64,000 bases of DNA from Ophiura sarsii (taxonomy: Eukaryota > Echinodermata > Ophiuroidea > Amphilepidida > Ophiuridae). The stretch's first letter is position 1; each line of letters opens with the position of its first letter. Below are positions 34,801 through 44,830 of the stretch, piece after piece. The notes under the pieces are model-generated. The model searched no databases. It had not been told where the DNA came from and was given only the letters and a program-made list of their open reading frames with translations. Position numbers and translations under genes: made by a program. The stretch is taken from contig CM069456.1 of NCBI GenBank assembly GCA_035610835.1, positions 24,496,234 through 24,560,233 of the forward strand, read 5' to 3'.

Positions 34801-37800
34801 GTTATATATTGGAACATTTCTAAGTGTTTCGATACTTTTTGTGAGCAGTTTAATAACCCATATAGATTACTGTAACTATTTAAATACAGGGCCAAATGGT
34901 CTTATTATGATTGCTGGCATGCCTCACTTCAAAGGCACTGTATCTCAAAGAGTTGGCTTTTCCTTGAAACTAAACAGTGAAAGGACGAATACATTATTAT
35001 CATAAAATATGCATTATCATGATTATTAACAACATCATATGCTTTCCTATTTTGCGCCCAGGGAGGACACGATGTGTGTGTGTCAATAATATATACACAA
35101 AATATCATGACATTTAATATAGAGGATATAATATTTTTTGATGTAATATTTTATAGTCTGTTTGTATTTGACCCTGCATGAATCCTATATACAACTTAGA
35201 TAGATATATCAGACTTTTTTCAAAAGGTCTATTGTAAATCCAATTCATGCCGTGAAAAGCATTATCACGATAATTCTTCTGATCATAAATCGAAAGTTAA
35301 AATATCAACGTGTATTATGGTGCGTTGAAGCGAATTTTGACAAATGTGTGTTGAGCCAGTGACAAAAATTAAAGGGACGGCTAAGCTGCTACGACGGGTA
35401 TTCATAATATAAGTTAAGAGTTTAACGGGTTCGCCGTCGGACAAGTTTAAAACTGTAAAGCTTTCGTCAGGATTATATCTGACTTCTTCATTTATTATAA
35501 TATTAAGCAAAACATTGCCACTTATCTCCCTTTATCATCATTTGGGCTGCCCCTGGCCCGATGATTTGAGAGTAGGTGTCCCTTTCCTACTTGTGTGAAA
35601 GATTGGTGGCTCTAAAAAGAGCCCATTTCCCACTGAACAGAGATGTTGGCTCTAAAAAGAGCTCTCATCGTAGGTTGCCATTGGCCTACTATAAATTCGG
35701 CTCTAAAGGAACCCATTCCAAAGGACTACCCCTTGATCAATGGAAATAACTACAGACTACAAAAAGTATATTGCACAGTGTGCAGTCATTGATCTCTAAA
35801 GCGGGTATTATGGTTCAATGCGGTCCTTGTATTTTAAAGATGGAGTGCAGTTAATTACTTTAATACATGTTTTGCACTGTTTGTTTGAGGGAATATTCCT
35901 GTTGGTACTGTCGTGGTACTAAGCATGCTGAACTACACAAGAAATCTTCTTTGCGAGCTACGCGCGTTTGTATCAAGAACTTAATCCCAAACTGGCCTGA
36001 AGTCGTTCGGGGGGAATGGGCTTGAGTCTGGTCACCCAACCACCGCTTTCTGAATTCAAATCATCGGAGACGAACTTGTCTCATATTGCCTATCGGGTCG
36101 ACATTTTATCATAGCGTTGCAAGAACACAAAGTTGTAAACGAGCATGGGTACCCTGACGAGAATGTTTGGGATCGATTATCAGGAATAATTATTTTTAAA
36201 TAAAATTAATTGACAAATTAATATGAAAACGAGTAGGCCTAATTCTATACAAAAATATATTTTAATTTTGGTTACAGTTAGTGGGTAATTAACACAACAA
36301 ATAACCAATTGTACGGTATTATTTTCATTAATTAATTCTATATCTTTGTTATTGATAGGTACCTAACCAACCATCAGCTGCGCACCCTCCTCAGCAAGGC
36401 AACCCTCCTCAACAAGGCCGACCTCAACATGGCAACCCACCTCAACAGGGCCACCCACCACAACAGGGCAACCCACCTCAACAAGGCTACCCACCACCCC
36501 AACAGGGCTACCCACCACAACAGGGCTACCCACCTCAACAGGGCTACCCACCTCAACAGGGCTACCCACCTCAACAAGGCTACCCACCGCCCCAACAGGG
36601 CTACCCACCACAACAGCAACCAAACCAACCACAGGTTGTCGTAGTAAATAACCAGCAACAACAGGCAGCTCCACAAGTCGTAAACACAACAGTTGTTACT
36701 AATGTCACAGAGAAGTATGTACATATACTTACATTGTATTCAATAACTAACAATATACCAACTATGCAACTTTCTTCATCAGATGGCATGGCACCTCTGG
36801 AATTTTATCTTCAGCATGCCTCACTATTAGTATTAGGTTACTTCACAAACATACTCGATGCCATCATTAGTTAATGAACTGCCATTTAAATAAACAAAAA
36901 AGCTTTTTACCATAAGAACTGCTTTTTGCATAGACAGCATAAGATCTGTATTCTTTATTTAGTAGACATAAGGCAGCCCTGTTATCCTCATACCGCAACA
37001 CTGCTATCTTGAGAGAAAATCACTGCTATCTTCATGATACAACATTGCTATTTTTATAAGAAATTAATGCTCTTTTCACAAAGAAAGCAATGATATATTA
37101 CTTAATTTATAATTCGAGACAATATTGCAATCTTTTAAAAAGGCAGCACTGTTATCTCGAGTGCAAAACGATATCATCTTCACGGCATACAACTATCTCC
37201 ATGTCTGCATCTTGATACCCTTGTCCAAGCTAATGTGTGAGCTACACTGGAAGTACCCAAACAACACACAAAATAATGTAAATTGTACACATTGGTGACA
37301 TTATGATCTGGGTGTTTTAAGAAATACACCCATATTAAACGTACAATTTTATGATACGCTTTACTCCCTCTTGCGGCCAGTTAAAAACATCTTGAATATC
37401 ACCCATTCTGAGAGTAACTCTACAAGATGGAAAACGCCCCCATCCCCGCAGTATACTCTCTAAATGTAAAACGAGTGGAAAGAGTGGAAATTCACTAGAA
37501 AAGAAGTTAAGGGAGTGAAACGCAGGACAACCCGTTTTAAAGAGTGGAAATTTTCCACTCTAAAATGAGTGTGAAAGTTAATTTTTCACTCTCAATAGAG
37601 TGGAACATTGTCATATAAAATCCCCTTTCACTCCTTTTAGAGTGTTTTTCCACTCAAAAACGTGTTTGTCCTGCGTTTAACTCCTTGAAAGAGTGGAAAT
37701 CCACTCTATTTCCACTCTTTCACATTTAGAGAGTAGCTTACGTATATTCTCACAATGTTGCTGCTATATAAACTTATCCCAACAAACAATAAACATACCA

Positions 37801-39020
37801 ACCAACAAATAAATAAACAAACACCCCAACAGACAGACAAACAAACAAAACAAGCAATCTCCATATTTATATTGTCCGATATTCTCCCTACAGGGCTTCA
37901 ATAAACCACTGTCTCCATTGCTGCATCACATTCTTCTTTTTTCCTTGGATTATTGTCTGGATATGTCTGGTAAGTTTTTGATAGCTTAAAAATAATACCA
38001 TAAGTTTCATATTAAACTCCTGGTGATTTTTAAAGGTAGGCCTACATTCAGTGATTTTGAAGCAATCGTTTTTGGATTTTGTTTGATATTTCATTTATAA
38101 CAATAGAATACTATCATTGTTGGTCCCTGAAACAAATGCATTTGTGTTCACCCTCTTTAGGTACACAATATTTAAAAGGTGTGAAAACTCACTTTTCAAA
38201 ACTCATTTTTTCAAAGGTGAACCTGTGTGCATAGGAACCTCAATGCGTTCATGTTTTAACGGTGAATCTGATACAACTGCTGAGATACAGGAAACAGAAA
38301 CAAAATTGTCATTTTATTGAGAATGTGCTATAAAATAACAACTTTTGTCTGGACTGTACTAGTATCGTCCGATACTGGAACACCCAGTATCATTCGATAC
38401 TGGTACAAAGTCAGTGTTCCAGTATCCAGCCGATACTGGCACATATAAAAAGTTCCAATATTAAGCGATATTGGAACATAATTATGTACCAGTATCGTTC
38501 AATACTGGGATAAATCTCACTGGTATCGTGTGTACCGGTATCGCCCAATACTGGAACATACAAATGTTGCAGTATCGCTCGATACTTGATTTTAAAGTAA
38601 TTAAGAATCGTATCGCTCTGTAACTTGGAATGTATGTACGATTTATGATCAGAAATGTAAATCTGCAAGAAAATCTGCTTTCAATTTTGTTTTCGATGTT
38701 GAGGGCGTTCCCTGGAAAGATCACATAATATACCTTTAATGTATACATTTATGCAACCCCTAAGTTAATTTGTTTTAATCCATTGCGGTGTTATTTTCAG
38801 TTCATTAGAAAAAGTAATATGAAAATTTGCATTAGTCAATATGCTAGCCCATAACAATATCGTTTGTGATAAACATGATAAACAAGACTCAGTTCAAACT
38901 AAAGCAAAAATAATATGTTTAGAATTCCTATAAGAGAATAGAGTGGAAACTTAGGGTTGAATACTTTATAATAACATTTCATCTTCTTTTTCATTTATTT
39001 TGCAGTGTATTTTTAACTGA
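30869..39020 (+). CDS. Small PPxY/PPQQGY-repeat membrane-anchored protein, copy B (4 exons)
   Basis: Joining 30869-30904, 36359-36714, 37894-37969 and 39006-39020 gives one open frame of 160 residues with intron phases 0, 2 and 0, as in copy A. The N-terminus is [12 protein letters not shown] with the PPAY WW-ligand motif. Twelve repeats follow. The first five vary at the last position (GN, GR, GN, GH, GN) and the rest are GY. The linker ends [12 protein letters not shown]. The membrane segment includes [20 protein letters not shown] and ends FN. The extra repeats account for the whole length difference from A. Function is unknown; a WW-domain partner such as a NEDD4-type ligase is a plausible inference. 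Confidence 0.8.
31497..31780. mobile_element. Small element with AGTACAG termini, copy 2 (reversed)
   Basis: Reverse complement of 9472-9768, starting AGTACAGCTC and ending ATCTGTACT. It is located inside the long-TIR element. Target duplication is not clear here. Confidence 0.6.
31844..31870. repeat. G27 homopolymer
   Basis: The longest uninterrupted G run in the window, inside the nested element region of gene B intron 1. Confidence 0.95.
32993..33190. mobile_element. TTAACACTTTCC-family MITE, uninterrupted fragment
   Basis: CACTTCCACGCGGCTAAAGG through ACATTTTGTGT, lacking the right terminus. It has no inserts at the positions filled in the 62677 copy, so it provides the empty-site reference for two nested MITEs. 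Confidence 0.7.
33195..33480 (-). mobile_element. tRNA-derived SINE
   Basis: On the minus strand the head (33480-33405) reads GTGGTCTAGTGGACAGGACG (A-box-like), then GTGAGTTCGAGCCCC (B-box-like). The body includes CCTTGGGCAAGGTACTTAGT, a phrase common to many animal tRNA SINEs. It would be transcribed by RNA polymerase III from the internal boxes. Block A has no counterpart here. Confidence 0.75.
33745..34083 (+). pseudogene. 3' end of a CR1/L2-type LINE (ORF tail and 3' UTR)
   Basis: 33715-33921 is open and ends with [19 protein letters not shown], then [16 protein letters not shown]. This is the usual C-terminus of CR1-like reverse transcriptase ORFs (APKLWNSLP..FKxxLKTHLF). It is followed by AAGCGCTTTGAGAAC, AAGGCGCTATATAAGTA and TATTATTAGTATTATT, the tail recognised by the LINE's own RT. 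It is 5'-truncated, as usual. The insertion is absent from block A (about 10390). Confidence 0.8.
34118..34262. repeat. 9-bp minisatellite (TTAGTGTCC), short array in block B
   Basis: About 14 units of CTTAGTGTC/CTTAGTGTA with some degenerate ones. It is the paralogue of the expanded array at 10441-11095. Confidence 0.85.
34385..34850. mobile_element. Long-TIR MITE in gene B intron 1
   Basis: AACTGCTCACAAAAGGTATC begins the left arm and its complement ends at 34850, with TA on both sides. The arms are about 210 bases and highly similar. Block A has ATCTTATGACCC without an insert near 12190. Confidence 0.8.
36359..36714 (+). CDS. Gene B coding exon 2 (expanded repeats)
   Basis: The acceptor is TTGATAG and the donor GTATGT at 36715. 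It encodes VPNQPSAAH, twelve PPQQGx repeats and the linker to VTE plus two bases. The antisense strand stays open across the repeat in two frames because of its periodicity; those frames are not genes. Confidence 0.85.
36950..37160. repeat. Degenerate CACTGCTATCTTCAT repeats, gene B intron 2
   Basis: Paralogous to 16385-16625 and further diverged. Non-coding. Confidence 0.5.
37456..37733. mobile_element. TA-flanked MITE rich in GAGTGGAAA words
   Basis: CTCTCTAAATGT and ACATTTAGAGAG are the ends, flanked by TA (37454-37455 and 37734-37735). Block A has the exact empty site GCAGTATAGCTTACG at 16961. Inside are many GAGTGGAAA/TTTCCACTC words, giving several stems. Confidence 0.85.
37894..37969 (+). 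CDS. Gene B coding exon 3 (membrane segment)
   Basis: The acceptor is CCCTACAG and the donor GTAAGT at 37970. It encodes [25 protein letters not shown] after the split Lys codon. Confidence 0.8.
38355..38587. repeat. Array of seven 18-20 bp palindromes (CAGTATCGnnCGATACTG)
   Basis: Imperfect palindromes of the form CCAGTATCGTTCAATACTGG recur about every 33 bases, separated by A-rich or ACA spacers. They include TAGTATCGTCCGATACTGG and CCGGTATCGCCCAATACTGG. The array lies in gene B intron 3 and abuts a TTAA-MITE arm. Gene A intron 3 has no equivalent. Confidence 0.85.
38588..38735. mobile_element. Single arm of the TTAA-flanked palindromic MITE, copy 3
   Basis: It matches the right arm of 7213-7596 and ends ATATACC before TTAA (38736-38739). 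The left arm has been replaced by, or lost next to, the palindrome array. Confidence 0.75.
39006..39020 (+). CDS. Gene B coding exon 4 and stop
   Basis: After TTTTGCAG the frame reads Cys-Ile-Phe-Asn and stops (TGA). The downstream 100 bases match the copy A 3' region, including GATGTGATGGACCAGAATGC. Confidence 0.7.
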   Translation, partial: CIFN

Positions 39021-39422
39021 TAGCTGATCGATAAGGATGTGATGGACCAGAATGCTTTCGCCTGATGTTTGCTTCAAATGCCGGCGTTGCAACTATAATT
39101 ATTTTCCATACAAAGGAAAACTATAATAGGCTACATGTGATCATTATGATAAGAATATATTGCATATAAACCCTGAGTAGTGCATCAAATAAGCGGATCC
39201 TAATTTTCGTACATAAATAATACAACTGAAATAAAAATAAGTAATTTCTGTAAAACATATAATTGTATTTGAAATTTAAAAAAGAACAAAGAAAAAACGG
39301 ATGAAAACAAGTGAAAAAAGAGAGAAAATATGATATTATTAATTTATGAAAAACCTTCCAAAAGTGAGTGGCAATTCTAAAGTTGTATTTTTTGTGCTGG
39401 AGGAAGCTTCGCTTTCTTTCTA

Positions 39423-40315
39423 CAGGGCGTGTCAAAAAGTGTCCCATGTGAAACATGATTTTTTGGCCATGAAAAATATTTTTTTAAATTGTAAAATACT
39501 AATAATCACGTTCCGCAATTTTTAATGTGTCGTAAGAATTATTTTATTTTCTATCATTTTGGTGCTTCCGTTATCAAATTATGGCAAATCTAACTCGGCA
39601 ATGTAAAATTCAGTTTTGGCCACTTTTCATGTTCCGAGCTCTTTTATTGGAATCGTCATTCAGTGTGTAATTGAAAATAATCAATAAAATCAATAATAAT
39701 CTACCTACATGTTGATAGTTACTTGAATTTGAGCAGAAAACATATTTGCATTAATATTATCCGTGACAAACGACAGAATATTTGAATTTTAGATGTATTT
39801 AAACAATGCATTGACATATCCTTTATCGTCATCGGAATCACAGAGTCAGTATTTTCAAATGAATGTAATTTGCTTTTCAAAAGTGGCTAAAGTGGGATTC
39901 TCTTGTTTCTGAATTGATCATATCTCGGTAGTGAAATTCAATGGGATAAAGTGTATTTTGATAGAAGACTAATTATGCTTTTACCGACGGTCTATTTTTA
40001 AAACAAAGGAACATGGTATGTATTTTTAACTCTTTGACGCGGCAAGCGTCTGCAGACGACATTCCAAAATTTCACAAAATGTTTCAAAAATGTCAACATT
40101 ATTGAAATTCATCACCATATTTGAAATCACCATGAGGAATGCATTGCAACAAGTACAAACATGCCAAGTATTAGTTCAGTAATCCTTGAGATAGAATTTG
40201 ACAATCGGGAAATGTTTCTGAAAAATCTGTGTTGTATATTGCAAAACTAATAGCCGCGTCGAAACTGTTAAGTATAGTTTTCTAACTCATGGGACACTTG
40301 TTTGACACGCCCTGA
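39423..40315. mobile_element. 893-bp TA-flanked DNA element at the end of block B
   Basis: CAGGGCGTGTCAAAAAGTGT and its complement bound the element, with TA at 39421-39422 and 40316-40317. The block A empty site is ATCTATTTACG at 19751. The TA duplication and terminus fit a Tc1/mariner-type non-autonomous element. A second MITE is nested at 40026-40271. No transposase is seen. Confidence 0.8.
40026..40271. mobile_element. Complete TTAACACTTTCC-family MITE, nested and reversed
   Basis: TTAACTCTTTGACGCGGC starts it and GCCGCGTCGAAACTGTTAA ends it. Length 246. It has neither of the inserts found in the 62677 copy, so it defines the unit length of the family. Confidence 0.8.
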
Positions 40316-40731
40316 TATTTACTTTAATCAGTTAAAGGGGCACTAAGCGATGTGTTGGATGCTGCGCCCTCAATTATGATAAAAACTGGGATTAGTATAT
40401 TTTTATAATTGTATTACATGTATGAACTTACACCTATAAGGATTAAGAAAAATCAGCCCTCTTTGTACAAGAAAACGTCGATTCAAAAATGCTCGTACAA
40501 CCGGGACTAGCATTTTACGTCCGGCAGTATCCCCCTGCAGTACGCGTGATACATAACGCGAACCATATTTGCATAGAGGGCGTTTTTCAATAAATAGCGA
40601 TGATATTGTTTTAATCAAGTTTTGCTGTGTTTTTGTTAGTAGATACAACAATAATGGCTATTTTTAATGTTCATCTTGAATTCTGAAGTAAATTTTTAAA
40701 CATTTAAAAACACCACTTAATGTCCCTTTAA

Positions 40732-40982
40732 TGGTATGATGGGGTTTTACAATGACTTCTTATAGACATCTTCAAGAAGGGGCTTATAAAGACATAAAAT
40801 GCCATATATTCAGAAATTCTACAGATTGTTCTAGTGATTTCTAATTTTCTTTATCAGGAAATGTTTTTATTAAAAGGGGAAGAATAATGAACACGGTTTA
40901 TCATGTTTATGGGAAGGTGTGTGTTAATTGAGCAAAAGTATATAGTAAATGTAACTTGGAACCATTTAATTACTGGATTAAT
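40732..40982. repeat. Interspersed repeat, copy 3
   Basis: Matches 1848-2109 and 21063-21340 (AAAAGGGGAAGAATAATGAA, GGGAAGGTGTGTGTTA). Here it is not beside a foldback arm. Confidence 0.7.
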
Positions 40983-41039
40983 GAAAAGAGGGTTATTCAA
41001 TAAGTTCTACCTCCTACCTCATAACGTTCCTATTATATA

Positions 41040-41645
41040 CACCTAGCACATAAAGTCCCTGACCAGGTGCTTTGAGGTTCGCTAATTCAAAATATATAAT
41101 CGGTACAAAAAATCTGAGATATACATTAAATGAGCAAATTTCTCATCCGCAGTTTGATACTTCATTCAACAAAATCGAATGGATACTTTTAAAGTTATGG
41201 CGATTTCAATGACCGCGCATGCAACAGAAAAGTTGCACTAGGTGTAGGAATCATTGATTTGTGTGTGATTACTGTCATAACTGTGTGCTATCTGAACGAG
41301 ACAGATGAATGGGTCTGGAGTGATAACCGCAATCTGCGTGACAAAGGGTGTATCTGGCTGTGAACATGGTGAAGAATACAAGTCTTAGCTGATTAGCTGT
41401 GAGTTTTTTCAGTGCGTAATCACACACATATCAATGATTTCCTATACCTAGTGCAACTTTTCTGTTGCATGCGCGGTCATTGAAATCGCCATAACTTTAC
41501 AAGTATCCATTCGATTTTGTTGAATGAGGTATCACACTGCGGAGAAGAAATTTGCTCATTCAATGTATATCTCAGATTTTTGGTACCGATTATTTATTTT
41601 GAATTAGCTAACCTCAAAACACCTGGTCAGGGACTTTTTTGTGCA
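41040..41645. mobile_element. Long-TIR MITE, second copy of the CACCTAGCAC family
   Basis: The left end CACCTAGCACATAAAGTCCC follows TA. The right arm reaches CACCTGGTCAGGGACTTT but the last bases are altered. It is paralogous to 16977-17612 along both arms. Confidence 0.8.
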
Positions 41646-42330
41646 TTACCCCACACTCTGGGGGTAATCCCGGACCGTATTTATCAATGACAGCTCTCTT
41701 TTTATTGGAATATAGCATTTCAATTGGAGTTAAAAAATACGCTTTTTAAAAGTGTAGCAGAAATCAAAGAACAATGTCACATATTTATATGGTCAACAAC
41801 TATTACCGATTTATGATGTTAAATTGACCACGCCCATATTGGTTACCATGGAAACGGTACATGTCCGGGATTACCCCAATCCATGTACAATGTATGGGCA
41901 CATCCTCTCTTATTATTATGCTTATCATGGTGACTCCGAATTCATTTCTTTTTTATCAGAAGGTATCATACATTACATAAAAAAATAATAAGAGTTTGTT
42001 TTCCTTGATGTAGAAATACCAGTTTCAAAGAGAAATTAATGCACCAAAATATCAACTTGCCCAAAAAGTGATTTTTGTAATTCTCGCGAGAATTTGCGAG
42101 ACAACCATCCCATTTAGGTTTTGTGTGATTTCAATGGAGAGGCACCTAACATCATAGGGTGGCAAAATACCACCTTCTTTCACCCGCCTTTAGATACAGC
42201 CCTGTCCGCGATTACCCCGCGTCCGCCATAATACCCCACTTTCCCCATATAGTCAATATCGGTGTTCACAGACATGCCTGTGTGAAATCATCCTTGCTCT
42301 AATACTTGACTGCACCCCCCCCCCCCCCCT
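41646..42330. other. Unassigned sequence with GGGATTACCCC words and a C15 tract
   Basis: GGTAATCCCGGACCG (41671), GGGATTACCCCAAT (41867) and GCGATTACCCCGCG (42210) are spaced across the interval; similar GGGATTACCCCACC is at 53266. A C15 run is at 42315-42329. No gene is seen. Confidence 0.4.
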
Positions 42331-43150
42331 ATTTCGAAGAAAAAAGTTTCTAAAGTCCGATAGTTCTATAGTCCGAAAATGAAATAGGTTCTATAATTCG
42401 AATTTGTTTAAATGGTAAAAAAGGTTCTCTACTCCGAAAATAGAGAAGGTTCTATAGTATACGAATACTAATAAGGTTTTTTAAAAACGAATATTCTGAA
42501 AGGTTCTTTAGTCTGAAAACTGGATAAGGGTTCTCTAATCCGAAAGTTAAAAAAGGTTCTCTAGTCCGAATTTAAAAAAGGGTTCTATAGTAGTAATTTT
42601 CAAAAGGGTTCTTTAATCCGAATAAGATACAAAATTCTATAATCCGACATTTGAAATAGCGTACTTTGCAGTGCGCCCTCTAGAGATAACAGGAGAGCTC
42701 ATTTTGGAAACATTGCCTAATAAAGAAGCTCATAAAATAAGAATCGAATCGGAAAGGGTTAGTGTTAAAGTGAATTCAAATTCAAAATAATTTGTCGGAT
42801 TAGAGGACCTTTGTACCCATTCGGACTAAAGAACAGGGCAGTCTAGCCTATAAGATTCGGACTAACGAACCCATTTATATTGGGACTAAAGAACCTATTT
42901 TTAAAATTCGGATTAAAGAAGCTTATTCAATATTCGGACTAAAGAACCATTTTAAGTATTCAGATAACCGAACTTTTTTCAATAATCGGATAACAGAACA
43001 TCATGGTATTCGGACTAACGAACCGTTTTCATTATAGAACCTTTTTCATTTTCGGACTATAGAACCTTCGCACTATAGAACCTTAATAATTTTCGGACAT
43101 TAGAACCTTCGTACTATAGAACCTTATTTTTTCAGACTATAGAACAGTCG
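42331..43150. mobile_element. Foldback-type element, copy 3
   Basis: Left arm 42340-42650 (GGTTCTATAGTCCGAAAA units), core with GCGTACTTTGCAGTGCGCCC, right arm 42797-43150 (TTCGGACTATAGAACC units). It opens like copy 1 (GTTTCTAAAGTCC). No ORF. Confidence 0.8.
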
Positions 43151-43164
43151 GCTTCATTGGATAC

Positions 43165-43566
43165 CTAGCAGTTATCTTTATAGGACAGCATTGCTATCGT
43201 CATATAGACCGCACTGTTATCTTCAAAGGACAGCACTGATATCTTCATGATAGTGATACAGCACTGCTATCTTCATATAAGACAGCTCTGTTATTTTTAT
43301 AAGACCGCACCGTTTTATCTTCATAATACATCATACTGCTATCTTCATAAGACAGCACTGCTATCACCATGAGGCAGCTCTGTCAAAAATCTTTATTAAG
43401 ACCGAACTGCTATCTTCATAAGAACACACTGATATCTTTATATACACTAGCGGGACGCCCGTCCTTAGGACAGGCTCCCGCTCCGAACTGCTATCTTCAT
43501 AAGAACACACTGATATCTTTATATACACTAGCGGGACGCCCGTCCTTAGGACAGGCTCCCGCTCCC
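43165..43566. repeat. CAGCACTGCTATCTTCAT minisatellite and identical 91-bp tandem pair
   Basis: About ten degenerate CACTGCTATCTTCATAAGAC units end in a 91-base tandem duplication (43402-43492 and from 43493). The two copies appear identical over about 74 bases. Each carries ACTAGCGGGACGCCCGTCC, which pairs imperfectly with GGACAGGCTCCCGC, so it may be an older small hairpin element that was captured. Confidence 0.8.
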
Positions 43567-43749
43567 GCTAGTATAAGTCACCGCATACCAGATTGAACAC
43601 CTACAAAATGAAACAATACATAGGCCTTGTGTTGGAAAGTTTATCACGAAATTGATGAGTAAATATGATGCAGGCCTATCCTATAATATTCTGACCTGAA
43701 ATTGAATGCTTCCTGTCATTATCCCAAGCTATATCCCATGGTTTATACA

Positions 43750-44262
43750 TTTAACCCTAACCAGTAAAGCTAGTTTTTTGTGCGTATCGGGGGGAGGGAA
43801 AAAGTACTATTTGTTTGACCCGAAAAATCACCCCGCACCCCCCCCCCCCGGGATTCGATCGCGGGACCATCCGCACCCAAGTCTGTCCCTCTACCAACTG
43901 AGCTAACTCCCTAGCGCGTATGCGGGCACAAACTCCGTGCCCACATATGCCTGCGGTAGGTGACGTCATCGAGGCAATGCAGCAGCACGTGCGTGGAGAG
44001 ATAGTTTCTGGCATTGAGATTTAGTGAGATTCAGTTGGGTTAGGGTTATTGGACATGAAAAATTGACATTTATTAACCCTAACCAGTAAAGCTGGTTTTT
44101 TTGTGCGTAACTGAGCTAACTCCCTAGCGCATATGCGGGCACAAACTCCGTGCCCACATATGCCTGCGGTAGGTGACGTCATCGAGGCAATGCAGCAGCA
44201 CGTGCGTGGAGATAATTTCTGGCAGTGAGATTTAGTGAGATTCAGTTGGGTTAGGGTTATGT
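43750..44262 (-). mobile_element. tRNA-like SINE, tandemly duplicated with internal deletion
   Basis: On the minus strand 43917-43847 reads GGAGTTAGCTCAGTTGGTAG (A-box) and GCGATCGAATCCCGG (B-box), a tRNA-like promoter. TTAACCCTAACCAGTAAAGC recurs at 43751 and 44074. The second copy retains GTGCCCACATATGCCTGCGG but lacks the B-box region. C12 at 43838 is within the first copy. Confidence 0.7.
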
Positions 44263-44561
44263 AACCACACTATTTCATTACACATCGTGGCTCATATCTT
44301 GGTCAATTCAGTAAGGTTTTCAGCCGTTTATAGCTTATAATACTCCCATGATCATCATCTATTATTTTCAGAACGTTTACGGCGTTTTATGGATACCCAT
44401 GTATACATACATACATGTACATACCCCCACACACCCGGTGGGCGCAAAATAATAGAGACATACGCTGTGATACTGGAGATGGTTAAGGTAATAGGTCTTG
44501 GTTGAGAGAAGCCATGGGGTGGGTGGGGTGTAATGAAGTTATGTGGTATGGGAGGCCTTTA
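44263..44561. other. Unassigned non-coding sequence
   Basis: Only short CATACATA-type simple repeats near 44400 are evident. Confidence 0.35.
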
Positions 44562-44830
44562 GGGGAAATAATGAAGAAATGTGGTATAACCCATTGGAGG
44601 GCCATGAGGTAATTAAATAATGTGGTTTATGATAAGAAAAAAACACGGTATGGTGAACCTAAATCGCGTAATGGTGTCAGATGTGGGATTTGACACTGTG
44701 GTAGCTCCCGCCAGAGTCCTGATTATTTTCGAGATTTAAATGATACTAAATTGCGTAACAGGGAGGGCTATGAGGTGTAATGAAATAGTGTGGTTTCGTA
44801 AAAGTATAAACCATGGGATATAGCTTTGGG
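44562..44830. repeat. Local duplication, copy 1 (GTGGTATAACCCATTGG)
   Basis: AATGAAGAAATGTGGTATAA to CCATGGGATATAG is repeated at 45657-45902 with substitutions and indels. No ORF is shared, so it is a non-coding segmental duplicate. Confidence 0.8.

Noticed and set aside
36363..36724. Antisense open frames of 108-116 codons opposite gene B exon 2
   Set aside because: Periodic shadow of the PPQQGY repeat. The sense strand has splice sites and a conserved paralogue.
38355..38587. CRISPR-like regular repeats
   Set aside because: Animal DNA, degenerate palindromic units, no unique spacers of constant length and no cas genes.
39423..40315. Transposase gene in the 893-bp element
   Set aside because: No frame shows a DDE or helix-turn-helix signature. 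The interior includes another MITE.
43847..43917. Functional tRNA gene on the minus strand
   Set aside because: A and B boxes are present, but it sits inside a duplicated SINE body and lacks a convincing cloverleaf end.
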